A DNA stretch of 64,000 bases from the NCBI RefSeq assembly GCF_015558785.1, contig NZ_JADMOP010000005.1, forward strand, positions 97,552 through 161,551. Reading direction: 5' to 3'. The stretch comes from Collinsella aerofaciens. Lineage in GTDB: Bacteria; Actinomycetota; Coriobacteriia; Coriobacteriales; Coriobacteriaceae. The notes beneath the pieces were generated by a model. That model did no database searches, had not been told where the DNA came from, and saw nothing but the letters and a program-made list of their open reading frames with translations. Both the position numbers and the translations under genes were made by a program. Within the stretch, counting starts at the first letter, position 1. Every line of letters begins with the position of its first letter. This document shows, in pieces, positions 1-7,009 of the stretch.

Positions 1-43
1 TCCGGGCCTCATCGAGCTTGAGGTTATGTCTCAGGCGGTTGGC

Positions 44-604
44 TTAGCCAAAGTAGCGCTTGAGCAGGCCGGCGAAAGCCTTGCCGTGGCGGGCCTCGTC
101 GCGAGCCATCTCGTGCACGGTGTCGTGGATGGCATCGAGGCCAGCGGCCTTGGCGCGCTTGGCAAGATCGGTCTTGCCGGCGGTGGCGCCGTTCTCAGCC
201 TCAACGCGCATCTCGAGGTTCTTCTTGGTGGAGTCGGTCACGACCTCGCCCAGGAGCTCAGCGAACTTGGCGGCATGCTCGGCCTCCTCGTGGGCAGCCT
301 TCTCCCAGTACAGGCCGATCTCGGGATAGCCCTCGCGATGAGCGACGCGAGCCATGGCCAGGTACATACCGACCTCGGAGCACTCGCCCTCAAAGTTGGC
401 GCGCAGGTCGGCAACGATGTCCTCGGAGACGCCCTCCATCTTGGCGACGCCCACGACGTGCTCGGCAGCCCACTCGAGCTGACCCTCCTCCTGCTTCAGG
501 AAACGAGAACCGGGAACGCCGCACTGGGGGCACTTGAAGTCCTCGGGCAGTTGGTCGCCGTCGAACTCTTCCACATAACCGCAAACGGGGCAAACAAACT
601 TCAT
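44..604 (-). CDS. Reverse rubrerythrin (rubredoxin domain first)
   Basis: This 186-residue non-haem iron protein probably reduces hydrogen peroxide or oxygen in the cytoplasm of an anaerobe. Residues about 1-36 are a rubredoxin domain with two CxxC pairs (CPVCGY and CPQCGV). The rest is a ferritin-like four-helix domain with ExxH motifs (EEAEH, DEARH) and further Glu residues for a di-iron site. Rubredoxin lies at the N-terminus, the reverse of classical rubrerythrin, as in clostridial reverse rubrerythrins. I place the start at 604, where ATG follows an AAAGGA-like ribosome site; a longer frame reaches 709 but its extra residues do not look like protein. It is divergent from the alcohol dehydrogenase operon. 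Confidence 0.93.
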   Translation of the reverse strand: MKFVCPVCGYVEEFDGDQLPEDFKCPQCGVPGSRFLKQEEGQLEWAAEHVVGVAKMEGVSEDIVADLRANFEGECSEVGMYLAMARVAHREGYPEIGLYWEKAAHEEAEHAAKFAELLGEVVTDSTKKNLEMRVEAENGATAGKTDLAKRAKAAGLDAIHDTVHEMARDEARHGKAFAGLLKRYFG

Positions 605-688
605 GATTCGATCCTTTCGATCGATGGCGATTGTGCGCTCGTCCGGTCCCGTAAGGGCCCTCTCCGGACGTGCGTCTTGACGAGTTCT

Positions 689-716
689 ATTATCCATAAA
701 TGCAACCAAATGTGAA
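689..716 (-). promoter_or_regulatory. Probable sigma-A promoter of the rubrerythrin gene
   Basis: On the minus strand TTCACA (711-716) and GATAAT (689-694) are separated by 16 bases and lie about 85 bases upstream of the rubrerythrin start. The match to -35/-10 consensus is good at -10 and fair at -35. Inferred by eye only. Confidence 0.45.
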
Positions 717-826
717 GCCTATTAGGAATGATTTTTAATAAAACAATTTCGAGCTATAAAGATGTTGATTGATTAACGATTGGCAGGCCGTCTTTGACCG
801 CCGCTGAGTACAATCGGGCGAGCAAA

Positions 827-842
827 TGTTGACCTATCAACA
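827..842. promoter_or_regulatory. Inverted repeat just upstream of the alcohol dehydrogenase ribosome site
   Basis: TGTTGACCTATCAACA is a perfect 6-bp dyad with a 4-base centre. It sits 3 bases before the AAGGAG that serves the dehydrogenase start at 861, so it could be an operator or a small mRNA hairpin. A related TGTTGATTGATTAAC stretch lies near 764. Confidence 0.4.
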
Positions 843-860
843 AATGAAGGAGTTTCCTTT

Positions 861-2081
861 ATGCATCTAGCCCGTCGTGCCTGGTGCCGAACATATCAGA
901 CGGTTTTTCGCATTGCATTGCCGATCCTGCCCTATACCGAGCCGCGCATTTTAGAGCATGCCGAGGATGTGCCCGCGGTGCTTCAAAAGCGCTCGATCCA
1001 GAAGGTCCTTATCGTGACGGATCCCGGCATTGCCCGTCTGGGGCTCACGGCACCGCTCGAGACGGCGCTCGCATCCAGGGGGATTGGCGTTACGGTCTAT
1101 GCCGAAACGCGTGCAAACCCCACGGTTTCAAACGTGGAAGAAGCGGCGTCCCTGTATCGAGAGAGCGCCTGCCAGGCCATTATCGGCTTTGGCGGTGGCT
1201 CGGCCATGGACTGTGCCAAGGGCGTGGGCGCACGCATTGCGCAGCCAAACAAGCCCATCAACAAGATGCGCGGCCTGCTGCGGATTCATCGTCGCCTGCC
1301 GCTGCTCATCGCCGTTCCCACTACCGCCGGTACGGGAAGCGAAGTCACGCTTGCGGCGGTAATTACCGATGACGGGACGCACTACAAATACCCCATTAAC
1401 GACTTTGTGCTCATCCCGCGTTTTGCAGTCCACGACCCCGAGTTTACGTGCGGCTTGCCCGCTTCCATTACGGGGCAGACGGGCATGGACGCCCTGACGC
1501 ATGCCGTTGAGGCCTTTATCGGGCGAAGCACCACGCCCTATACGCGCAAGATGGCGCGACAGGCGGTGCAGCTTATCCACGACAATTTGCTCGAGGCCTA
1601 TGAGCATGGTGACGACATGCGCGCTCGTCGCAATATGCTTTCGGCGGCGTATAAGGCGGGCGTTGCGTTTACCCGCTCCTATGTCGGATATGTGCATGCC
1701 ATCGCGCACAGTCTGGGCGGCCGATACGGAATTCCGCACGGTTTGGCCAACGCGATCATCCTGCCGCACATGCTTCGCGCTTATGGTGACGCCGCCGCCC
1801 CCAAGCTTGCCGATCTTGCTCGCATGGCGGGCATTGCGCCGGCTACCGCGCAGGATAGTCTTGCGGCCGAGGCCTTTTTCGATTGGGTCGACCGCATGAA
1901 CGAGATCCTGGGAATCCCCAAATATGTCTCGGGCATTCGCCGCTCCGACATTCCCGAGATGGCGGCGCATGCCGATGCCGAGGCCAATCCGCTGTACCCC
2001 GTTCCGCTTTTGATGGACCGCGTGGAGCTCGAGCGTATGTACGAGGTCGTCGCGGGTGGTATGTTTGAGGACGAGAACTAG
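861..2081 (+). CDS. Iron-containing alcohol dehydrogenase
   Basis: A 406-residue group III (iron-dependent) alcohol dehydrogenase, expected to interconvert alcohols and aldehydes with NAD(P)H in the cytoplasm. The nucleotide-binding GFGGGSAMD motif is near residue 110 and the metal-site signature HAIAHSLGG...PHGLANA lies near 275-295, so both halves of the active site are intact. Length fits the family. The start at 861 follows AAGGAG. The gene is 9 bases upstream of an aldehyde dehydrogenase, which suggests a two-step alcohol/aldehyde/acid pathway made from one message. The substrate cannot be told from sequence; the first ~20 residues are unusual and a slightly later start is possible. Confidence 0.9.
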   Translation: MHLARRAWCRTYQTVFRIALPILPYTEPRILEHAEDVPAVLQKRSIQKVLIVTDPGIARLGLTAPLETALASRGIGVTVYAETRANPTVSNVEEAASLYRESACQAIIGFGGGSAMDCAKGVGARIAQPNKPINKMRGLLRIHRRLPLLIAVPTTAGTGSEVTLAAVITDDGTHYKYPINDFVLIPRFAVHDPEFTCGLPASITGQTGMDALTHAVEAFIGRSTTPYTRKMARQAVQLIHDNLLEAYEHGDDMRARRNMLSAAYKAGVAFTRSYVGYVHAIAHSLGGRYGIPHGLANAIILPHMLRAYGDAAAPKLADLARMAGIAPATAQDSLAAEAFFDWVDRMNEILGIPKYVSGIRRSDIPEMAAHADAEANPLYPVPLLMDRVELERMYEVVAGGMFEDEN

Positions 2082-2090
2082 GAGGGTGCC

Positions 2091-3470
2091 ATGAACACCG
2101 AGGAAATTGCGCGCATCGTCGGCGATCAGCGCACTTACTTTAAAACGCACGCTACGTTTGATGTTGATGCCCGACGTCGCGCGCTCGTGAGTTTACGCGA
2201 TGCGGTACGGGCGCACGAGGCCGATATTGCCCATGCACTCAAGACCGATTTGGGAAAGTCGCATGACGAGGCATATATGTGCGAGATCGGCACGTCGCTT
2301 TCCGAGATTCGTCATCAGATCGCTCACGTGGCTCGATGGAGTCGTCCGCGCCTGCGTCCGTGTGACCTTGCCAACGCCGTGAGCGCGTGCAAAACGCAAG
2401 CCGTGCCCTATGGCGTCACGCTCATCATGGCTCCGTGGAACTACCCGTTTTTGCTAACACTCGAGCCGCTCGCCGGCGCCCTTGCCGCGGGCAATACCGT
2501 GGTCATCAAGCCGAGTGCCTATGCTCCGGCATCGAGCGCGGTGCTCAAGCAAATCTGTGAAGAGGCATTTGATCCGCGCCTGGTGACGGTTGTCGAGGGC
2601 GGGCGCGCCGAGAACGAAGCGTTGCTCGATGAGTGCTGGGACAAGATCTTCTTTACCGGTAGCGTTCCGGTCGGCAAGCTCGTCATGGAGCGCGCGAGTA
2701 AAAACCTCACGCCCGTGACGCTTGAGCTGGGCGGCAAGAGCCCCTGCATCGTGGATGCGACGGCAAACTTGAAGGTTGCGGCGCGGCGTATCGCCTTTGG
2801 TAAATGGCTCAACGTGGGGCAGACCTGCGTGGCGCCCGACTACCTGCTGGTCGATGCGCGCGTGCACGACGAGCTGCTGGACCTCATCAGGGAAGAGGCC
2901 CGCCGTATGTTTGGCGAGCATCCGCTCGATAACGAGGACTACGGGCATATCGTCAACGCCAAGCATTTTGCGCGCGTGCGCGGGCTGATCGATCCCGATA
3001 AGGTCGTGCTGGGAGGCACGGCGCGCGAGTCGTCGCTCAAGATTGAGCCGACGATCCTAGACGGCGTGACCCCCGATGACGCCGTGATGCAGGAGGAGAT
3101 CTTCGGTCCCATCTTGCCGGTGCTGACGTTTGAGAGCCTAGACGAGGCCGAGACGTTTATTACGGATCGTCCGACGCCGCTGGCCCTGTATATCTTTAGC
3201 CAGGACCGTTCGGTTCAGCAACGCTTTGTGCGCTACGTGCCCTTTGGCGGCGGCTGTGTCAACGACACGATCATGCACTTGGCTACGAGCCATATGGGCT
3301 TTGGCGGCATGGGCGCGAGCGGTATGGGGCAGTACCATGGACGCGAGAGCTTCGATACGTTTAGCCACAAGAAGAGCATCGTGAACAAGGCAACTTGGCT
3401 GGACGTGCCGTTTCGGTATGCGCCCTACGCAAGCTGGAAGCACAAGTTCGTGCGCATGTTTGTGCATTAG
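2091..3470 (+). CDS. Aldehyde dehydrogenase, class 3-like
   Basis: A 459-residue NAD(P)-dependent aldehyde dehydrogenase. The general-base motif LELGGKSP is near residue 210 and the catalytic cysteine (NVGQTC) is residue 246. The length of about 460 residues and the hydrophobic/basic C-terminus resemble the class 3 fatty-aldehyde dehydrogenase group more than the ~500-residue class 1/2 enzymes. AGGAGG precedes the ATG at 2091. It is the second gene of the operon begun by the iron alcohol dehydrogenase, and the pair probably oxidises or reduces the same aldehyde. The exact substrate is not visible. Confidence 0.92.
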   Translation: MNTEEIARIVGDQRTYFKTHATFDVDARRRALVSLRDAVRAHEADIAHALKTDLGKSHDEAYMCEIGTSLSEIRHQIAHVARWSRPRLRPCDLANAVSACKTQAVPYGVTLIMAPWNYPFLLTLEPLAGALAAGNTVVIKPSAYAPASSAVLKQICEEAFDPRLVTVVEGGRAENEALLDECWDKIFFTGSVPVGKLVMERASKNLTPVTLELGGKSPCIVDATANLKVAARRIAFGKWLNVGQTCVAPDYLLVDARVHDELLDLIREEARRMFGEHPLDNEDYGHIVNAKHFARVRGLIDPDKVVLGGTARESSLKIEPTILDGVTPDDAVMQEEIFGPILPVLTFESLDEAETFITDRPTPLALYIFSQDRSVQQRFVRYVPFGGGCVNDTIMHLATSHMGFGGMGASGMGQYHGRESFDTFSHKKSIVNKATWLDVPFRYAPYASWKHKFVRMFVH

Positions 3471-3478
3471 AAAAGGGC

Positions 3479-3512
3479 GCAGGTAATACGAACAAGTGTT
3501 CCTATTACCTGC
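3479..3512 (+). terminator. Near-perfect stem-loop after the alcohol/aldehyde dehydrogenase operon
   Basis: GCAGGTAATA and TATTACCTGC flank GAACAAGTGTTC, giving a 34-base palindrome broken only by one C/C mismatch and a 2-base tip. It starts 8 bases after the dehydrogenase stop and is followed by ATTTTGCG, a weak U-run. A terminator or mRNA-stabilising stem is likely; an operator for the small gene downstream is possible. Confidence 0.55.
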
Positions 3513-3575
3513 ATTTTGCGTTAGACTACTGTTATGGAGCACGGATGGGCCAACTCCCTTTAGAAGGGATTTGGT

Positions 3576-3659
3576 ATGAACGTAAGCGATGTTATTTCGT
3601 TATTGGCGTTGTTGATTGCGGCTATCGAACTCGGTCTGTTTATCGGCCGAATGAAATAG
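3576..3659 (+). CDS. 27-residue single-helix membrane peptide, putative holin-like type I toxin
   Basis: The ORF is ATG (3576) to TAG (3659), preceded by AGAAGGG at 7-base spacing. The peptide reads MNVSDVISLLALLIAAIELG followed by LFIGRMK: one hydrophobic helix with a short basic tail. Size and pattern resemble the small 'putative holin-like toxin' peptides of Firmicutes type I toxin-antitoxin loci, and, as in those loci, two hairpins follow directly (3659-3684 and 3716-3742). The coding signal is small, so it could be chance, but the good ribosome site and clean membrane helix argue against that. Function is inferred from architecture only. Confidence 0.5.
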   Translation: MNVSDVISLLALLIAAIELGLFIGRMK

Positions 3660-3745
3660 CCGCCCCCGCGTAAGCGAAGACGGCCACTTCTCACGATGAA
3701 AACGTGTATCGGAGTTGGCAAGACCCGCGGCAACGGGTGCCATCC
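3659..3745. ncRNA. Two hairpins downstream of the 27-residue peptide, possible antitoxin RNA or terminator region
   Basis: An imperfect hairpin spans 3659-3684 (GCCG...CGGC). A stronger one spans 3716-3742, where TGGCA and ACCCG pair with CGGGT and TGCCA. In holin-like type I toxin loci such stem-loops mark the region overlapped by an antisense antitoxin RNA; I cannot see transcript ends. Bases 3746-3895 hold no supported gene. Confidence 0.3.
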
Positions 3746-3895
3746 GTGTTCCTATCTTATCTGCAAGCGTTCTGTCGCGCAAGCGTTGAGGCAAACGATT
3801 GAAGGACGCAGACAGGATGTATTTGTGTCCGCGCGGGACCGTAGACTTCTCAATAAGGTTACACACCGGTTTATCCGGCCGTTAGAGGAGCTGCT

Positions 3896-4222
3896 ATGTA
3901 CGAGCCTTCACGTGTTCTTCTGTCATTTCACATTGCAGGATTTCAGTATGCCGATGGCGCCTTGGTCCTGGGCGATCTTAAAGCGGGCGATAAGCTGACG
4001 CTGTGTGCCGAGCGCGATAATCCCCATGACCCCGAGGCAGTTGCGATCTACTATGGCAAGACCAAACTTGGCTACGTTCCGGGAAACGAGGTCGGCCCGC
4101 TGTCCTTGATGATGTATTACGGCCACGAGGACGTATTTGAGGCCCGCGTGCAACAGGTTGCCCCCGAGCGCAGCCCGTGGCACCAGGTGCGCGTTGGCCT
4201 CTATGTGGTGGATGCCCGCTAG
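3896..4222 (+). CDS. Stand-alone HIRAN domain protein
   Basis: A 108-residue protein that is almost entirely a HIRAN domain: an N-terminal strand (VLLSFHIAGFQY), the ERDNPHDPEAVAIYYG core and KLGYVPGNEV are the typical pattern. HIRAN domains of SNF2 helicases (HLTF/Rad5) bind DNA 3' ends or single strands, and bacterial stand-alone versions are uncharacterised. The ATG at 3896 follows GAGGAG. It starts a probable plus-strand run with the charged 59-residue protein (18 bases later) and the phosphoesterase, a combination that hints at nucleic-acid metabolism. Confidence 0.8.
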   Translation: MYEPSRVLLSFHIAGFQYADGALVLGDLKAGDKLTLCAERDNPHDPEAVAIYYGKTKLGYVPGNEVGPLSLMMYYGHEDVFEARVQQVAPERSPWHQVRVGLYVVDAR

Positions 4223-4240
4223 TCGGCAATGGAGGCGGCC

Positions 4241-4420
4241 ATGTTTGATGACGACGACCAGTTCGATCTGACAGACGATCCGTTTGAGTGGGATCTGCTA
4301 CTCGACGACGATGAGTTGGAGCAGGATCGTAAGAAACGGCAGGACAAGAAAACTCAGAGTGACGCTTCGAAAAAGCAAGACAAACGCCGCCGCGGACTGT
4401 TCGGCGGGCTCTTTGGATAA
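4241..4420 (+). CDS. Small charged protein of unknown function
   Basis: 59 residues with a very acidic N-terminal half (FDDDDQFDLTDDPFEWD and LLDDDELEQD) and a Lys/Arg-rich C-terminal half ending GLFGGLFG. Start at 4241 is chosen because GGAGGCGG lies directly upstream; an ATG at 4229 would place the ribosome site inside the gene. It lies between HIRAN and phosphoesterase genes on the same strand. I do not recognise the family. The charge-split composition suggests a disordered adaptor or binding protein. Confidence 0.6.
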   Translation: MFDDDDQFDLTDDPFEWDLLLDDDELEQDRKKRQDKKTQSDASKKQDKRRRGLFGGLFG

Positions 4421-4486
4421 CCGCCGCATCGCTGCGTCTGTATACTTAGCACGAGTTGAACACGTTGCGAAATGAGGACACAGACG

Positions 4487-5032
4487 ATGATGTGGTTTAC
4501 CGCCGACTTGCACCTGGGCGATACGAATATCTTGCACGACATGGACCGGCCGTTTGGCTCGGTCGAGGAGATGAACCGCAAGGTCATCGATGCCATCAAT
4601 GAGTGCGTGGCTGCGGACGACCGCCTCTATATTCTGGGTGACTTTACCTATCGTTTGCCCCTGGCGGAGGCGGTGCGCCTGCGCGAGCGTATCGAATGCC
4701 AGAACGTGACGCTCATCCGCGGTAACCATGACGGCGACTGGGAAGATTCCGACGTACCGCGGATTTGGGAAGACGTGCGCGATTACCTGGAGATTGCTCC
4801 CGGCTATGCCAAGGGCCATCGTCTGGTTATGAGCCACTACCCCATGCTCAGCTGGAACGGCAAGGCACGTGGCGCCATTATGCTGCATGGGCATATCCAC
4901 AGCAGAGGTGACCGCGCCAACGCACGCAACCGCGATCGCGAGCGCCCTATCTTTCGCTACGATGTCGGTCTCGATGCCAACGAGTACAAGCCCGTAAGCC
5001 GCGATCAGATTCTTAGCTTCTTTGGGTTATAG
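4487..5032 (+). CDS. Metallophosphoesterase (calcineurin-like)
   Basis: A 181-residue hydrolase of the compact calcineurin-like fold. The metal-binding motifs appear in order: TADLHLGDTN (DxH), ILGDFTYR (GD), LIRGNHDGD (GNHD), MSHYP and LHGHIHS (GHxH). This short form resembles bacterial phosphoesterases that act on small phosphodiesters or nucleic-acid ends. The start at 4487 follows GAGGA by 8 bases; an in-frame ATG at 4472 lacks a good ribosome site. Substrate is unknown; it lies downstream of the HIRAN gene in the same direction. Confidence 0.85.
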   Translation: MMWFTADLHLGDTNILHDMDRPFGSVEEMNRKVIDAINECVAADDRLYILGDFTYRLPLAEAVRLRERIECQNVTLIRGNHDGDWEDSDVPRIWEDVRDYLEIAPGYAKGHRLVMSHYPMLSWNGKARGAIMLHGHIHSRGDRANARNRDRERPIFRYDVGLDANEYKPVSRDQILSFFGL

Positions 5033-5085
5033 GGCGCCAGAGCCACCACAAAGGGGACAGGCACCTTTGTGGTGGCTCTGGCGCC
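5033..5085. repeat. Long palindrome with GGGGACAGG core (REP-like)
   Basis: The two 22-base arms, 5033-5054 and 5064-5085, are perfect reverse complements around the 9-base loop GGACAGGCA. It begins immediately after the phosphoesterase stop codon. The loop-proximal AAAGGGGACAGGCACCTTT resembles core sequence of repetitive extragenic palindromes tied to REP-associated transposases. Similar GGGAC-core palindromes occur at 19154 and 49720. It may also act as a terminator, although there is no U-run. Confidence 0.7.
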
Positions 5086-5172
5086 GTTGCCATTATGGCG
5101 GCGGCGCCTTTTTTGTCCGCGCGGCGCGGTAGAGTGTAGCCGGTTGATATTTGCGTCCATCGAGGAGCTGCT

Positions 5173-6930
5173 ATGAACGAGATCAAGTGCCCGCATTGCG
5201 GCGTAGTTTTTAAGGTCGATGCATCCGGCTATGCGGATATCGTCAAGCAGGTGCGCGATGCCGAGTTCTCGCGCGACCTGGATGAGCGTGTGAAGGCAGT
5301 CCAGCGTGAGGGTGAGCAGGCGCTGGAGCTTGAGCGCTCGCGTTCGACGGCTGCCTTGCAACAGGCAGAGTCTCAGCGCAATGCCCAGCTTGTCGAGCAG
5401 AAGAACACTGCGGATCAGAAACTGGCGCAAGAGGTTGCCAAGCGCGATGCTGAGCTTGCCGAGCTGCGCGCTAAGCTCGAGGGCGCTGCCGCAGAGCGCG
5501 AGAGTGCAAGCCAGCGCGCGGCGGTTGAGGCCCGTGCCGACGCTCAAAAGGAGAATGCCGAGCTTCAGCGCGAGATCGACAATTTGCGTGCGCAGCTGGG
5601 GCGCAAGGATGACGAAGCCAAGCTTGTCGAGTCGGCGGCGCGCAATGCCGCTCAAAACGATTTGGCCGCACGCGATGCGCAGATTGCCGAATTGCAGGCA
5701 AAGCTCTCCGCGGCGGACAAGGCCCAGGAGATGGCGCTCGCCGCAGCCGCGGCCGAGTCGCAGCGTGAGCTCGATGCCGCTCGCAGCGAGGCCGAGCGCG
5801 CGCTTACTGACTATCGCGCGAAGGTGCAAGAGAAGTTTTCCGCCGCAAAGGCTCAGTCCGAGCAAGAGGCCGAGGGGCTGCGTGCCCAGTTGCGCGAGCA
5901 GGAACTGATGGCAAAAATGAACCTGTCAGAGGCGGTCGCCGCGGCGGAGCGAGAGCGCGATGAGGCACGTGCCAAGCTGACGAGCGAGCTGGCGGTGCGC
6001 GATTCTCGCGAGGAGCAAGCCAAGGCGGCACACGAGCTGGAGCTTGCGCAGGCCAAGCGCGCGAGCGATGACCTGATTCGCTACAAGGATGAAGAGATTG
6101 AGCGCCTTAAGGACATGAAGGTCCGTCTGTCCACCAAGATGGTGGGCGAGTCGCTCGAGCAGCACTGCGAGACCGAGTTCAACCGTCTGCGCATGACGGC
6201 GTTTCCCAACGCGTACTTCGAGAAAGATAACGATGCGTCCGAGGGTACCAAGGGCGACTTTATCTTCCGCGAGCGCGACGCGAGCGGTAACGAGGTCATT
6301 TCGATTATGTTCGAGATGAAAAACGAGAACGACGAGACCGCGACCAAGCATAAAAACGAGGACTTCTTTAAGAAACTCGATCACGATCGTCGCCAGAAAG
6401 GCTGTGAGTATGCGGTGCTCTGCACGCTGCTCGAGCCCGAGAGCGAGCTCTATAACGCAGGGATAGTCGACGTGAGCTATCGCTACGAGAAGATGTACGT
6501 GATCCGTCCGCAGTTTTTCATTCCCATGATCACGCTCCTTCGCAACGCTGCCATGGGTTCGTTGCGCTATAAGCAGGAGCTGGCGGAGTACAAACAGCAG
6601 AATATCGACGTCACGAACTTCGAAGCCAAGATGGAGAAGTTCAAGAACGATTTCGGCCGCAACTACGAGATCGCGAGCCGCAAGTTCCAAACGGCAATCG
6701 ATGAGATCGACAAGACGATTAGCCATCTGCAGAAAACCAAGGAGGCGTTGCTGTCCTCCGAGAACAATCTGCGCCTAGCCAACAAGAAGGCCGACGATCT
6801 TACCATTCGCAAGCTCACGTGGGGCAACAAGACCATGAAGGCGGCGTTTGACGAGGCGCGTGGGGCTGCGTCAGAGACAAACGATGAGCCGGCCGAGGCG
6901 GATTCGTATGAGGTCGAGGATGCCGAGTAA
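5173..6930 (+). CDS. DUF2130 coiled-coil protein with N-terminal CxxC
   Basis: 585 residues. The N-terminus has a single CPHCG motif (residues 5-9). Residues about 25-310 are a long Glu/Ala/Lys/Arg-rich coiled coil. Residues about 330-470 form the DUF2130 domain, with [26 protein letters not shown] and [13 protein letters not shown]-terminal helices follow. The conserved acidic/Lys pattern in the DUF2130 part recalls a nuclease-like fold, but activity is unproven. GAGGAG lies 6 bases before the ATG. The gene stands alone between a palindrome and a bidirectional terminator. Confidence 0.85.
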   Translation: MNEIKCPHCGVVFKVDASGYADIVKQVRDAEFSRDLDERVKAVQREGEQALELERSRSTAALQQAESQRNAQLVEQKNTADQKLAQEVAKRDAELAELRAKLEGAAAERESASQRAAVEARADAQKENAELQREIDNLRAQLGRKDDEAKLVESAARNAAQNDLAARDAQIAELQAKLSAADKAQEMALAAAAAESQRELDAARSEAERALTDYRAKVQEKFSAAKAQSEQEAEGLRAQLREQELMAKMNLSEAVAAAERERDEARAKLTSELAVRDSREEQAKAAHELELAQAKRASDDLIRYKDEEIERLKDMKVRLSTKMVGESLEQHCETEFNRLRMTAFPNAYFEKDNDASEGTKGDFIFRERDASGNEVISIMFEMKNENDETATKHKNEDFFKKLDHDRRQKGCEYAVLCTLLEPESELYNAGIVDVSYRYEKMYVIRPQFFIPMITLLRNAAMGSLRYKQELAEYKQQNIDVTNFEAKMEKFKNDFGRNYEIASRKFQTAIDEIDKTISHLQKTKEALLSSENNLRLANKKADDLTIRKLTWGNKTMKAAFDEARGAASETNDEPAEADSYEVEDAE

Positions 6931-6949
6931 GGCATAACGTATAGTGCAA

Positions 6950-6987
6950 AAGCGGGGCCGCTAGCGATGTTGCCAGCGGCCCCGCTT
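6950..6987. terminator. Bidirectional terminator between convergent genes
   Basis: AAGCGGGGCCGCT and AGCGGCCCCGCTT form a 13-bp perfect stem around a 12-base loop, between the convergent DUF2130 and DUF3516-helicase genes. CGTTTCGTT follows on the plus strand. Confidence 0.75.
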
Positions 6988-7009
6988 CGTTTCGTTCCAG
7001 TATGTTCGG

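Noticed and set aside
3395..3673. 92-codon plus-strand ORF
   Set aside because: Overlaps the aldehyde dehydrogenase end and the palindrome; the small peptide at 3576 has a better ribosome site in another frame.
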